DNA of 64,000 bases from an uncultured Bacteroides sp. (GCA_900551445.1 URWA01000012.1:21287-85286), one strand, 5' to 3'; positions 43,901 to 52,744 are shown, counted from the stretch's first letter. Notes: generated by a model not told the origin, from the letters alone. Numbers and translations: made by a program.

Positions 43901-44996
43901 TTCCGTCGTTATCTGTTCCTACAACGAGTTTCCCGTCATCATAGTCGCATAAGGCCGTGATGCAGTTGTTTCCGATGTAATTTCGAAGCGAGGAATAACT
44001 TCCGATATACCCGAACATATTGGCTTGTAAAGGAATAAAAGCTACGCCTCTCTGATAAATACCTATCCACAGATTGGTACTGTTGTCTATCAGGAGGGAG
44101 TGTACTTTACTTCTTTTCAGGTTTACATTGTCTATATAGAAATCCGTATCCGCGATGTTTTTTCCTAAAATGTCATAAGAAACGATTCCTTCTCCGTCAA
44201 TGCCAATCAGCATGAGGCTTCCCTTTTGTTTCAGGTCTTTGATAGGAAACTCGGATTTGAAGATTTGCTGGAACGTATCGTCCGCCTTTTGATAGACGAA
44301 TGCGCCGCGTCCGGTGGTACCTATATATACATTGCCGTAGGAGTCTTCTGCACAGCAATTAATAAACTGGTTGCCGTTGTGTGTGCCAAGCGAATAATCA
44401 TGTCTTTTCCCGTTTTTGTCAATCCGGATGACACCATGGTATTCTGTGCAGATCCAGATATTTCCGTTTTTGTCCTCTTTGATTTCGTTGATGGTATATC
44501 CGGGCAGAGGAATATTCCAATCTTTAATCTGAAAGTTTCCTTTTGAGTCGGTCGACAAGGTTTTTATTCCATATCCGCTGGTTCCAATCAGAATATTGCC
44601 GTTGCGAAGTTCTGTGATGCTTTTGTTATTATAGGATGGGCCTGATTTCTTGATGGTTTTGAACGTGTCCGACCGGTAGTCATAAACTTGCAGTCCTTTG
44701 GTAGAAAGAACGTACAGATTTCCTTTGGAATCTTGGAACACTTTATATACGTGATTTCCTAATAAGGAAGTAGAGTCTTTTCGATGAGAGCGGTAGTTGG
44801 TAAATTTGGCTCCGTCAAATTTATTCACTCCATCCTCTGTGGTTACCCAAATATATCCTTTTTGATCCTGATAGATATTATTGATCATACTACTGGAAAT
44901 TTCTCCATGGGTAGTATATAACTTACAAAATTGCCCTTTACAAAGGAGGGGCAATAGGTAGAAAATAACGGTTATAATGACTGTCTTATTTCTCAT
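40920..44996 (-). CDS. hybrid two-component system regulator (HTCS) of the xylan locus
   Basis: 1358-aa inner-membrane sensor-regulator. Domain order: signal peptide (1-21); two periplasmic seven-bladed propellers built of repeats such as GYIWVTTEDGVNKFDG and LWIGTMGAGLYF (about 25-690); a Y_Y_Y domain (about 690-765); a membrane helix (about 768-787); a histidine kinase with phospho-His820 in INISHEIRTP; an ATPase domain (about 930-1045); a receiver with phospho-Asp1142 in LVLSDIMMP; and an AraC-type DNA-binding domain (about 1245-1345). Such proteins sense an oligosaccharide in the periplasm and activate their own locus. The enzyme set points to a xylan-derived signal. Its proposed target, TGTAACA repeats 21 nt apart, fits AraC-type binding. 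Confidence 0.96.
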   Translation of the reverse strand: MRNKTVIITVIFYLLPLLCKGQFCKLYTTHGEISSSMINNIYQDQKGYIWVTTEDGVNKFDGAKFTNYRSHRKDSTSLLGNHVYKVFQDSKGNLYVLSTKGLQVYDYRSDTFKTIKKSGPSYNNKSITELRNGNILIGTSGYGIKTLSTDSKGNFQIKDWNIPLPGYTINEIKEDKNGNIWICTEYHGVIRIDKNGKRHDYSLGTHNGNQFINCCAEDSYGNVYIGTTGRGAFVYQKADDTFQQIFKSEFPIKDLKQKGSLMLIGIDGEGIVSYDILGKNIADTDFYIDNVNLKRSKVHSLLIDNSTNLWIGIYQRGVAFIPLQANMFGYIGSYSSLRNYIGNNCITALCDYDDGKLVVGTDNDGIYQLNNQYNFIRHLTPESNPNIPPTVMCLFKDSHKNIWIGSYLSGLSFMDAQGDKFTKVTLKDKNGNEIKRVYCLAEDNHKRLWIGTMGAGLYFTDLQSSIQEHINVYNTPDMQDINQWIDALYYAQNGRLYIGTYDGIKCIDTQNLKVVGQEKALLGLVVYSIIEDHEHRIWAGTSDGITVMDKDLNILEQFTIQNGLPNNSVSSIVVDKNNDIWVSTNQGLAKYDPQKKSFIPFYASDGLYNNEFSRNAFCQYPDGKILFGGTNGIIFFNPDNIKIQKFQGKIRITGFYLHDKPVNELTKSGNYPVIDNDIFNAKEINLAHYDNSFYIEFATDNFMAPQSFMYSMNNGTWNSLPKGTSRVSFSNLPAGKYEFKIKAINGTAESEIKTILINIHPAWYNSGIAWIIYIIVAGGIAAVFIHQAKEKYKVRQEMLKHKHLEEINEAKLQFFINISHEIRTPMSLIISPLQKLISTDSNPERQKSYSLIERNAQRILNLINQLMDIRKIDKNQMKLSFTEVDLMDFIHNIKDTFDYQAASKHAQLNLITQLDNLKVWIDPNNFDKVIFNLLSNALKHIQNEGKINIYINTVHNDKEEAPLNHCAEIIVEDNGTGIKESEMPRIFERFYQISDDRSRSKGTGIGLHLSMSLVKMHHGTITVKNNENQPGCSFTIHIPLGCAHLSPEEMAPEPTENTAPALQEDNMLQHIPMALNEDENEEETGKKVPRKKHSVLIVDDEDDIRNYLVTELGNYFRVLSCSNGKEALEIIMSHMPDLVLSDIMMPEVNGITLLKKLKQNIKTNHIPVILLTAKNSEKDYIEGLSLGADAYIAKPFNLEILVTTIENLIRNREVLRNNFSGKQEQDGQIEVVQPQSADEKLMKKVMKAINKNLNNPDLNAEMIAAEVGISRVHLYRKLKEITNQSTRDFIRNIRLKQAEILLKSEKNYSISEISQLVGFNNTTYFSNAFKELYGVSPSKYMEYCKQNETEENTTQDSE

Positions 44997-45049
44997 TATT
45001 GGTGTGGTTTGTAGGGCTGAAATTGAATTAAAAATACCTTTATTTGATA

Positions 45050-45057
45050 CAAAGTAA
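45050..45057 (-). promoter_or_regulatory. -7 box of the HTCS gene
   Basis: TTACTTTG on the minus strand, one base off TAxxTTTG, 54 nt upstream of the HTCS ATG. No TGTAACA half-site lies at the position seen in the four enzyme promoters, so the regulator gene is probably not under the same control. Confidence 0.4.
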
Positions 45058-45198
45058 GTTCTTTTTTCTTAGTTGTCAATAAAAAAACGGGGATTTTTCA
45101 GGCTTTTGAGAATGGATTTTAAGGGGTGGAAGTGAGTTCTTGTAAAAGATGCGTGGAAAATTATAGAAAAGCCTTTGGAGGGGAATTTCTTTTTGTAA

Positions 45199-45305
45199 TG
45201 TAACATTTCCGAAAGTTTTTGTTACAGCAGAAAGGATGGTGTAACAATAGATAAAAGGTTGGTATCCTGTGTGAGAGCCGATTCTATAGGCTTTTGCTAC
45301 TTTTG
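45199..45305 (+). promoter_or_regulatory. promoter of the CE20-GH67 operon with proposed HTCS operators
   Basis: TGTAACA (45240-45246) and GGTATCC (45261-45267) are 21 nt apart. The -7 box TACTTTTG (45298-45305) begins 52 and 31 nt after these half-sites end. Two further copies lie upstream: TGTTACA (45220-45226, inverted, 20 nt before, as at susC) and TGTAACA (45199-45205). With the minus-strand HTCS promoter this explains most of the gap 44997-45343. Confidence 0.75.
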
Positions 45306-45343
45306 TAATGGTAGAGATCAATGAAAAATACAAAATATAATAT

Positions 45344-46975
45344 ATGAAAACACAGACTTATTTTGGTAGGGTATTGGGGGCTCTTCTCTTGTATGCTTGT
45401 TGTAGTTTTGGCTTGTCGGCCAAAGTTACTTTACCTGCGTTGGTTTCCGATGGAATGGTGTTGCAACGGGAAGTCCCTTTGAAAATATGGGGTACAGCCA
45501 GTCCGGGAGAAAAGGTGAATCTGACTTTCATGGAAAAGCAATATCACACGATAGCGGATGAGGCCGGAAATTGGACGATTGGGTTGCCCGCTTTGGAGTC
45601 AGGAGGTCCTTATTCTATGACCGTCAATGACATTTCAGTAAAAGATATTCTGGTAGGAGACGTTTTCTTGTGTTCCGGACAGTCGAATATGGAATTGGCG
45701 GTGGATCGGGTGATGGATAAGTATGCCGAAGAGATTGCATCGTATGAAAATTCATCTGTTCGTTATGTAAAGGTTCCGTATGCATATGATTTTTTGCAAC
45801 CGTTGAACGACCTGCAAGCGGTAAAATGGCAACCGATGACCCAGGAATACGTGCAGAGTTTCTCTGCTCTTTGTTATTTCTTTTCTAAACTGCTGGAGGA
45901 AAAGACGGGAGTGCCGGTAGGTATTATTAATTCCAGTTGGGGAGGTACACCCATTGAAGCATGGATCAGTGAGGAAGGATTAAAGGATTTTCCAGCGTAT
46001 GTCAATCAGAAAACCTTATATGAAGATGCCGCACTGGTAGATCAAATAAAGAAAACCGAACAGCTGCATCAGTCGGCATGGAATAAGCAATTGTATCGGT
46101 CGGATGCCGGACTGCATGGGGAGATTCCTTGGTATGCCGAGTCATACAATGATACGGATTGGGAATGGGTAGATATGTTTTCAGATAATTGGGCACTTCG
46201 TAACGGTCGTCCATTGAATGGGACCCATTGGTTCCGAAAAGAGTTTGTAGTGCCCGATGGATGGGCAGGAAAAGATGTAGTATTACGGTTAGGTTGTATG
46301 GTCGATGCTGACTCTGTGTATGTGAACGGACATTTTGTGGGGTCTGTTTCCTATCAGTATCCGCCGAGGGTTTATCAGGTACCGGCCAAGTACCTGAAAA
46401 AGGGGAAAAACCAGCTGACCGTACGTTTGTTCAGCTACGGTTCCTGCCCTTCCTTTGTCAAAGAAAAACCGTATAAGTTGCTTTGCGGCAATCAGGAAGT
46501 CAGCTTGGAAGGTACATGGAAACATAAAATAGGCACGGTGATGCCTCCTTCTCCTTCTTCTACGGCTTTCCATTATACACCGGTGGGCTTGTACAACGGT
46601 ATGATTCATCCGTTGCAGCATTATGTGTTCAAAGGGGTGGTATGGTATCAGGGCGAATCGAATGTGGACCGCTGGAGGGAATATTCTTCCTTGCTTACGG
46701 CAATGATTGCAGACTGGAGAGCCCTGTTTCAAAATGAGAACTTACCTTTCTATGTGGTGGAATTAGCTGATTTTCTGGCACCGAACGATCCTGGACGCGC
46801 AGCTTGGGCAGAATTGAGAAAGCAGCAGGCAAAAGCGGCACAGGAAAGTCCCTGTGTAACCTTAATTAAAAATAGTGATACGGGTGAATGGAATGACATT
46901 CATCCATTGGACAAAAAAACGCCGGCTACCCGGTTGGTGAATGCAGTAATACAGAATGAAAAACAAAATAAGTAA
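45344..46975 (+). CDS. sialate-O-acetylesterase-type acetyl xylan esterase (CE20-like)
   Basis: 543-aa secreted SGNH hydrolase (signal peptide about 1-26). The nucleophile Ser114 lies in LCSGQSNMEL. A beta-sandwich resembling the glycoside hydrolase family 2 jelly roll is inserted (about 255-385: HWFRKEFVVPDGW, VYVNGHFVGSVSYQYPP). The GVVWYQGESNVDRWREY block (about 430) and the C-terminal DIHPLDKK with the catalytic Asp-x-His follow. Xylan-locus members of this family remove acetyl groups from xylose or glucuronic acid residues. First gene of a five-gene operon with MFS, GH10, GH43 and GH67. The CE20 number is my best match, not verified. Confidence 0.82.
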   Translation: MKTQTYFGRVLGALLLYACCSFGLSAKVTLPALVSDGMVLQREVPLKIWGTASPGEKVNLTFMEKQYHTIADEAGNWTIGLPALESGGPYSMTVNDISVKDILVGDVFLCSGQSNMELAVDRVMDKYAEEIASYENSSVRYVKVPYAYDFLQPLNDLQAVKWQPMTQEYVQSFSALCYFFSKLLEEKTGVPVGIINSSWGGTPIEAWISEEGLKDFPAYVNQKTLYEDAALVDQIKKTEQLHQSAWNKQLYRSDAGLHGEIPWYAESYNDTDWEWVDMFSDNWALRNGRPLNGTHWFRKEFVVPDGWAGKDVVLRLGCMVDADSVYVNGHFVGSVSYQYPPRVYQVPAKYLKKGKNQLTVRLFSYGSCPSFVKEKPYKLLCGNQEVSLEGTWKHKIGTVMPPSPSSTAFHYTPVGLYNGMIHPLQHYVFKGVVWYQGESNVDRWREYSSLLTAMIADWRALFQNENLPFYVVELADFLAPNDPGRAAWAELRKQQAKAAQESPCVTLIKNSDTGEWNDIHPLDKKTPATRLVNAVIQNEKQNK

Positions 46976-46977
46976 AA

Positions 46978-48474
46978 ATGAGTAATATTCTAAGTCAGAA
47001 AGTGTCCATGGCCGAAAAAGTAGGCTATGGACTGGGCGATTGCTCTGCGAATCTGGTGTTCCAGATGATGATGATTTATCAGACCAAATTCTATACGGAT
47101 GTGTTTGGGCTGGAAGGAGCAATTGCAGGTACCGTAATGTTGGTGGCACGTATCGTAGATGCTTTTGTAGACCCTACCGTGGGAATTTTATCCGACCGTA
47201 CCCAAACCCGGTGGGGAAAGTATCGTCCTTGGGTGTTGTGGACGGCTCTTCCGTTCATGGTATTTTATGTGTTGGCCTTTTATAATCCGGGGATTGAGGA
47301 GAAAGGACTGGTGGCGCTGTATGCGACCATCTCTTATACCTTGTTGATGACAATGTATTCTTTTAATAACACGCCTTATTCTTCTTTGGGCGGAGTGATG
47401 TCGTCGGACATTAAGGAACGTACCAGCATTACTTCCGTGCGTTTCGTCTTTTCTACCATAGCCCAGTTTGTGGTACAGGGACTTACTTTGCCATTGGTGA
47501 GCAAGTTTTCCGATGGAGGAGACAAGGCGCATGGGTGGCTTTGCACGATTTCCCTGTTTGCGGCAGTCGGTTTTATTTTCCTTTTGATTGTATTCTTCTC
47601 GGCAAGAGAACGTATCACTCCACCGGCTAGCCAAAAGAACGATACCCGTCAGGATATCAAAGACGTGTTGAGCAGTGTGCCTTGGAGGTCTATGTTTATC
47701 CTGACGTTGTTCGTCTTCATCACACTGGCTATGTGGGGAAGTGCCATGAACTATTATTTTGAGAACTATGTAGACAAGGCAGCGCTGTTTGCTTTCTTGG
47801 ATAATATCGGGCTGGTGGCAGCAGAACCTGGAAACTCTGTTGGCTATCATGTGCTCAATGCCTTTGGATTGATTGTGACATCACCAGATAAGGCATACGA
47901 AGTAGGATTTGGCGTCTTCAATATGGTCGGGGCATTGGTGCAGTTCTTTGGAGTGATTTTCTTGTCCGAGTTTTTGGCGAACAAATACGGCAAGAAGCGT
48001 ACGTTTATTGTGTGCCTCTCACTGACTGCCGTCTTTACAGCCCTGTTCTACTTCCCTGCTAAAGATAATGTGGGCATGATGTTCGTGCTGAACTTCCTGA
48101 AGAGTCTGGCCTATGCGCCTACGGTGCCTTTGCTATGGGCGATGATTGCCGATGTGGCCGACCACTCGGAGTATATCCATTATCGTCGTGCCACGGGATT
48201 TATCTTTTCGGGTGTGGTATTTGCCTTGAAAGCGGGGTTAGGCATCGGGGGTGCCGTACTGGGATTCTTATTGTCCGGGTTTGGGTACATTTCCGGTTCA
48301 GGTATCGCGCAGAGCGATACGGCTGTGCAGGGAATCATCCTGTCTTCCAGTCTGATTCCTGCCGCTTTCTTCCTGGTGGGAGTGGTAGCGTTGTTTTTCT
48401 ATCCTATCAGTAAGGAATACAATGAGAAAATGCAGGCAGAACTGAGCGAACGCAGAAGTAAAAATGATTATTAA
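46978..48474 (+). CDS. GPH-family sugar:cation symporter (xylo-oligosaccharide importer)
   Basis: 498-aa inner-membrane transporter with about 12 hydrophobic segments, of the glycoside-pentoside-hexuronide:cation family. Seen: the N-terminal KVGYGLGDCSANLVFQMMMIYQ (about 11-32), the signature loop VDPTVGILSDRTQTRWGKYRPW (about 63-84) and a central cytoplasmic loop with SARERITPPASQKND. In xylan loci of Bacteroides this carrier brings short xylo-oligosaccharides or aldouronic acids into the cytoplasm for the intracellular GH43. It starts 2 bp after the stop of the esterase gene and precedes GH10, so translation is probably coupled. Substrate inferred from context. Confidence 0.88.
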   Translation: MSNILSQKVSMAEKVGYGLGDCSANLVFQMMMIYQTKFYTDVFGLEGAIAGTVMLVARIVDAFVDPTVGILSDRTQTRWGKYRPWVLWTALPFMVFYVLAFYNPGIEEKGLVALYATISYTLLMTMYSFNNTPYSSLGGVMSSDIKERTSITSVRFVFSTIAQFVVQGLTLPLVSKFSDGGDKAHGWLCTISLFAAVGFIFLLIVFFSARERITPPASQKNDTRQDIKDVLSSVPWRSMFILTLFVFITLAMWGSAMNYYFENYVDKAALFAFLDNIGLVAAEPGNSVGYHVLNAFGLIVTSPDKAYEVGFGVFNMVGALVQFFGVIFLSEFLANKYGKKRTFIVCLSLTAVFTALFYFPAKDNVGMMFVLNFLKSLAYAPTVPLLWAMIADVADHSEYIHYRRATGFIFSGVVFALKAGLGIGGAVLGFLLSGFGYISGSGIAQSDTAVQGIILSSSLIPAAFFLVGVVALFFYPISKEYNEKMQAELSERRSKNDY

Positions 48475-48493
48475 TTAGGAAATACGAAGAAAA

Positions 48494-49642
48494 ATGAAGA
48501 ACAGACACATTGTATCTGCGCTATTATGCAGCTTTTTTCTGATGGCATGTGGAGGAAATGCTTCCCAGATGGCCGTTTCGGAAAAATCATTGAAAGAGGT
48601 GGTTGGGGATAAATTTTTGATGGGTGTGGCCCTTAATGTACGTCAGTCCTCAGGAATGGACACTTCCGCCTTAAAGATTGTGAAACAACATTTCAATGCC
48701 ATCGTGGCAGAGAATTGCATGAAAAGTGAGGAAATCCAGCCGAAGGAAGGAGAATTCCATTTTGAGGATGCCGACCGTCTGGTGCAGTTTGGACTCGACA
48801 ACGGGCTGACGGTGACGGGACATTGCCTGATATGGCATTCACAGCTTCCCGAATGGTTTTGTGTGGACGACAAAGGAAAGAATGTTTCTCCTGAAGTGTT
48901 GAAACAGCGTATGAAAACCCATATCCAGACGGTGGTCGGACGCTACAAGGGAAAGATTAAAGGATGGGATGTAGTGAACGAAGCCATCGTGGAAGACGGT
49001 TCTTACCGCAAGAGCAAGTTCTATGAGATTTTGGGCGAAGAGTTCATCCCCTTGGCTTTTCAGTATGCACACGAAGCCGATCCGGACGCAGAGCTGTATT
49101 ACAATGACTACGGGATGGATGTGCCGGGACGTCGTGACGGAGTGGTGAAACTGGTTCGTTCACTGAAAGAAAAGGGTTTGCGTATCGATGCGGTAGGCAT
49201 GCAGGGACACATGGGAATGGATTATCCGGACATCCGTCAGTTTGAGAAAAGTATGCTGGCCTTTGCCGCTACCGGTGTCAAGGTGATGATTACGGAGTGG
49301 GATATGAGTGCGTTGCCTACGGCTATGCGAAGTGCCAATGTGTCGGATACGGTAGCTTTCAAGAAGTCATTGAACCCTTATCCGGAAGCTTTGCCAGATT
49401 CTGTCAATCAGGCATGGAATAAAAGAATGAAAGAGTTCTTTCAGCTTTTTGAAAAGCATGCCGACATTGTGGAACGGGTGACCGCTTGGGGAGTGACCGA
49501 TAAAGATTCCTGGAAAAATAATTTCCCGATTCGAGGAAGAAAGGACTATCCGTTGCTTTTCGACCGGAATTACCAACCGAAAGATTTTGTACGGAAAATG
49601 ATAGAAGAAGCATCCGATTCTGTCACATCTGCAAAGAAATAA
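48494..49642 (+). CDS. GH10 endo-beta-1,4-xylanase lipoprotein
   Basis: 382-aa enzyme that cuts the xylan backbone. The lipobox FFLMAC gives acylated Cys19, so it is anchored in a membrane and periplasmic or surface placed. A single GH10 barrel (about 35-370) carries the acid/base Glu163 in WDVVNEAI and the nucleophile Glu268 in ITEWDMS. Substrate-binding segments VTGHCLIWHSQLPEWF (about 100-115) and WGVTDKDSW (about 332-340) are intact. It lacks the CBM-type insertion of large surface GH10 enzymes, so it more likely acts on imported oligosaccharides. It lies between the importer and intracellular GH43 genes. Confidence 0.95.
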   Translation: MKNRHIVSALLCSFFLMACGGNASQMAVSEKSLKEVVGDKFLMGVALNVRQSSGMDTSALKIVKQHFNAIVAENCMKSEEIQPKEGEFHFEDADRLVQFGLDNGLTVTGHCLIWHSQLPEWFCVDDKGKNVSPEVLKQRMKTHIQTVVGRYKGKIKGWDVVNEAIVEDGSYRKSKFYEILGEEFIPLAFQYAHEADPDAELYYNDYGMDVPGRRDGVVKLVRSLKEKGLRIDAVGMQGHMGMDYPDIRQFEKSMLAFAATGVKVMITEWDMSALPTAMRSANVSDTVAFKKSLNPYPEALPDSVNQAWNKRMKEFFQLFEKHADIVERVTAWGVTDKDSWKNNFPIRGRKDYPLLFDRNYQPKDFVRKMIEEASDSVTSAKK

Positions 49643-49690
49643 ATGTTGAACTGGAGACCAACATCAAGTGGTCTCATAAAATTATATAGT

Positions 49691-50668
49691 ATGAAAAAGG
49701 AAGAAAGATATCTGTTTCCTGCCGATTATATGGCAGACCCTTCAGTACATGTATTCAATGGCCGTTTGTATATATATCCTTCACATGACCGTGAATCCGG
49801 CATTCCGGAAAATGACAATGGCGACCATTTTGATATGAATGACTATCATGTGCTGTCTACCGACGATGTGATGCATGGAGAAATCGTGGACCACGGAGTC
49901 GCTTTGAAAGTGGCTGATATTCCTTGGGCCGGACGCCAGCTTTGGGATTGTGACATTGCCTGCAAGAACGGAAAGTATTACTTGTATTTCCCATTGAAGG
50001 ACCGGAACGACATCTTCCGGATGGGCGTAGCCATTGGTGATAAGCCGGAGGGCCCGTTCATTCCTCAGCCCGACCCGATTCGGGGCAGTTACAGTATTGA
50101 TGCTGCAGTGCTTCAGGATGAGGATGGCAGTTATTACATGTATTTTGGCGGTATCTGGGGCGGACAACTACAGCGTTATCGTGACAATAAAGCCATTGAG
50201 CACCCGTTCCTTCCGGAAGCCGATGAGCCGGCATTACCAAGCCGGGTAGTAAAATTGTCGGATGATATGCTCGGTTTTGCAGAAGAACCGCGTCCGGTGA
50301 TTGTGTTGGGGGAAGAAGGCAAACCGCTGACCGCAGGCGACCCGCACCGCTTCTTTGAGGCTTCTTGGGTACACAAGTACAATGGGAAATATTATTTCTC
50401 TTATTCCACTGGTGATACACACTTGTTGTGTTATGCCGTAGGTGACAGTCCTTATGGTCCGTTTGTGTATCAGGGAGTGATTTTGACACCCGTAGTGGGA
50501 TGGACCACACACCATTCCATTGCGGAATATAAGGGAAAATGGTATCTGTTCCATCACGATTGTGTGCCTTCGGGTGGAAAGACCTGGCTTCGCAGCCTGA
50601 AGGTGGTGGAACTGGAATATGACGAGAACGGTAAGATTCAAACTGTAAAAGGCAGTGCGGATGAATAA
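49691..50668 (+). CDS. intracellular GH43 beta-xylosidase (GH43_1-like)
   Basis: 325 aa with no signal peptide from the ATG at 49691, so cytoplasmic. A start at 49643 would add 16 residues beginning within the base pair after the GH10 stop, without a better N-terminus. The propeller shows PADYMADPSVHVFNGRLYIYPSHD (base Asp), GSYSIDAAVLQDEDGSYYMYFGG (middle Asp) and RFFEASWVHKYNGKYYFSYS (acid Glu). It would hydrolyse xylo-oligosaccharides delivered by the upstream symporter to xylose. Its coding region overlaps the start of the GH67 gene by 8 bp, indicating translational coupling. Subfamily GH43_1 is likely but not verified. Confidence 0.88.
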   Translation: MKKEERYLFPADYMADPSVHVFNGRLYIYPSHDRESGIPENDNGDHFDMNDYHVLSTDDVMHGEIVDHGVALKVADIPWAGRQLWDCDIACKNGKYYLYFPLKDRNDIFRMGVAIGDKPEGPFIPQPDPIRGSYSIDAAVLQDEDGSYYMYFGGIWGGQLQRYRDNKAIEHPFLPEADEPALPSRVVKLSDDMLGFAEEPRPVIVLGEEGKPLTAGDPHRFFEASWVHKYNGKYYFSYSTGDTHLLCYAVGDSPYGPFVYQGVILTPVVGWTTHHSIAEYKGKWYLFHHDCVPSGGKTWLRSLKVVELEYDENGKIQTVKGSADE

Positions 50669-52670
50669 ACGACTTTGGGGTAGTGTCTGTTTCCTGTCTT
50701 TGGCCCTGACGTTGTGGGCCGAAGACGGGAGCAGACTTTGGTTACGACAGACGCCTGTGAATCAAGCGTCTGTTTGTTGTTTAGTGACTTCCCCTACGCT
50801 TACGGTGGCGCGTGAGGAACTGGCTGCCTTGTGGCAGGGAGGAGAAGTGGATTTGCAGCTCTGTGCCGATGAAACTCATCGTCGGCTGGGTAAAGAGGGA
50901 TATACCATACGTACTTCCGAGGGAAAGACGGTGTTGGGGGCCGCTACGGAACAGGGATTGCTGTACGCGACCTACCATCTGTTGCGATTACAGGCGGAGG
51001 GAGCGGATTGTTCCCGACTGGATATTCAGGAAAAGCCGGCCTTTGACATCCGTGTGCTGAACCATTGGGACAATCTGGACGGCACGATTGAGCGTGGTTA
51101 TGCGGGACGTTCTTTGTGGAAATGGGTGGAACTGCCCGATTCCGTGTCGGCCCGTTATCGGGAATATGCCCGTGCCAATGCTTCGGTGGGTATCAACGGG
51201 ACTGTGCTGAACAATGTGAATGCTTCGCCCGAGATTCTTTCCGCAGACTACCTGCAAAAGGTGCAGAAGTTGGCCGATGTGTTCCGTCCTTATGGCATCA
51301 AAGTGTACCTTTCGGTCAATTTTGCTTCTCCGATGAAGTTGGGAGGCTTGTCTACGGCCGACCCGCTGGACGAGGAGGTAGCCCGTTGGTGGAAAGAGAA
51401 GGTACGTGAAATTTATGGGTTGATTCCTGACTTTGGCGGTTTTTTGGTGAAAGCCAATTCGGAAGGACAGCCCGGTCCGTGTGATTACGGGCGTACGCAT
51501 GCCGAGGGGGCGAACATGCTGGCGGAGGCTTTGAAACCCTATGGGGGAATCGTGATGTGGCGGGCTTTTGTTTACAGTCCGTCGGATGCCGACCGGGCCA
51601 AACAGGCTTACCTGGAATTTCAGCCGCTGGACGGCCGGTTCCGGGATAATGTGATGGTGCAGGTGAAAAACGGGCCGATTGACTTTCAGCCGCGGGAACC
51701 TTACAGTCCGCTCTTCGGGGCCATGCCGCATACCCCCTTGATGGTGGAGTTTCAGATTACGCAGGAATACTTAGGACATTCCAATCACCTGGCTTATCTA
51801 GCCACTATGTGGAAAGAGTTTTACCGCTATGTGCAGCCTTCTTCCCTGAAGGGGGTAGCGGATGTAGTGAATGTAGGCGATCACGTGAACTGGTGCGGAC
51901 ATGATTTTGCACAGGCCAACTGGTATGCTTACGGGCGGTTGGCTTGGAATCCGGACTTGTCGGCGGAAGAGATTGCCCGCGAATGGCTGGCACAGACTTT
52001 CACGACCGACCGGCGGTTTGTGGAACCCATGACGCAGGTTATGATGGAGAGCCGGGAGGCAGTGGTGGATTACATGATGCCGCTGGGCTTGCATCACATT
52101 TTTGCCTGGGGGCATCATTATGGCCCTGAACCTTGGTGTGAGGTGCCTGGGGCACGACCCGATTGGCTGCCTTCGTATTATCATCAGGCGGACAAGGAGG
52201 GGTTGGGTTTCGACCGGAGCCGTACGGGAAGTGATGCCGTGTCGCAGTATCCGGATTCGTTGGCCCGGGTGTTCGATTCGCTGGAGCGATGTCCGGAAGA
52301 ATATCTGCTTTGGTTTCATCATGTGAACTGGAATCACTCGCTTCATTCGGGACGTTCATTGTGGGATGAACTCTGTTACAAGTATCAGAAAGGTGTGGAC
52401 GAAGTGCGTGCGTTTCAGCAGGTATGGAAGGAAATGCAGCCCTATGTCGATGCGGAACGCTATCAGGCAGTGGCCGAACGACTGGATATTCAGGCACGCG
52501 ATGCCGTGTGGTGGAAAGATGCTTGCCTGGAGTATTTCCGCACGTTCTCAAAAAAGAAATATCCTGAAGGGGTGGAACCTCCGGTATTTACCTTGAAGGA
52601 ATTGAAAAAGGTGAAACTGCCTATCAGTAATTATGAATGTCCTACATCCGATATGCTTCCGCGTAAGTAA
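50661..52670 (+). CDS. GH67 alpha-glucuronidase
   Basis: 669-aa secreted enzyme (signal peptide about 1-20, TLWAE) that removes (4-O-methyl-)D-glucuronic acid from the terminal xylose of xylo-oligosaccharides. An N-terminal GH67 sandwich domain (about 25-140) is followed by the barrel (about 150-480: ILNHWDNLDGTIERGYAGRSLWKW, LVKANSEGQPGPCDYGRTHAEGANMLA, MVEFQITQEYLG) and a C-terminal helical domain with GHHYGPEPW near residue 480. I chose ATG 50661 over GTG 50655. Last gene of the CE20 operon; it ends 75 bp before array B. Length and domain order match the family. Confidence 0.95.
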   Translation: MNKRLWGSVCFLSLALTLWAEDGSRLWLRQTPVNQASVCCLVTSPTLTVAREELAALWQGGEVDLQLCADETHRRLGKEGYTIRTSEGKTVLGAATEQGLLYATYHLLRLQAEGADCSRLDIQEKPAFDIRVLNHWDNLDGTIERGYAGRSLWKWVELPDSVSARYREYARANASVGINGTVLNNVNASPEILSADYLQKVQKLADVFRPYGIKVYLSVNFASPMKLGGLSTADPLDEEVARWWKEKVREIYGLIPDFGGFLVKANSEGQPGPCDYGRTHAEGANMLAEALKPYGGIVMWRAFVYSPSDADRAKQAYLEFQPLDGRFRDNVMVQVKNGPIDFQPREPYSPLFGAMPHTPLMVEFQITQEYLGHSNHLAYLATMWKEFYRYVQPSSLKGVADVVNVGDHVNWCGHDFAQANWYAYGRLAWNPDLSAEEIAREWLAQTFTTDRRFVEPMTQVMMESREAVVDYMMPLGLHHIFAWGHHYGPEPWCEVPGARPDWLPSYYHQADKEGLGFDRSRTGSDAVSQYPDSLARVFDSLERCPEEYLLWFHHVNWNHSLHSGRSLWDELCYKYQKGVDEVRAFQQVWKEMQPYVDAERYQAVAERLDIQARDAVWWKDACLEYFRTFSKKKYPEGVEPPVFTLKELKKVKLPISNYECPTSDMLPRK

Positions 52671-52744
52671 CGATTGGGATGAAGATGTAAGTAGATTTCT
52701 GAGGACATTATGTCGATTTTTCAAGACATTTAAAGACTTGCTGA

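Noticed and set aside
40937..44990. Plus-strand open frames within the HTCS region
   Set aside because: They are complementary readings of the HTCS gene with no promoter, no start context and no known domain.
44997..45343. HTCS autoregulation through TGTAACA sites
   Set aside because: The half-sites are positioned for the plus-strand CE20 promoter. None lies at the 52-nt position relative to the minus-strand -7 box.
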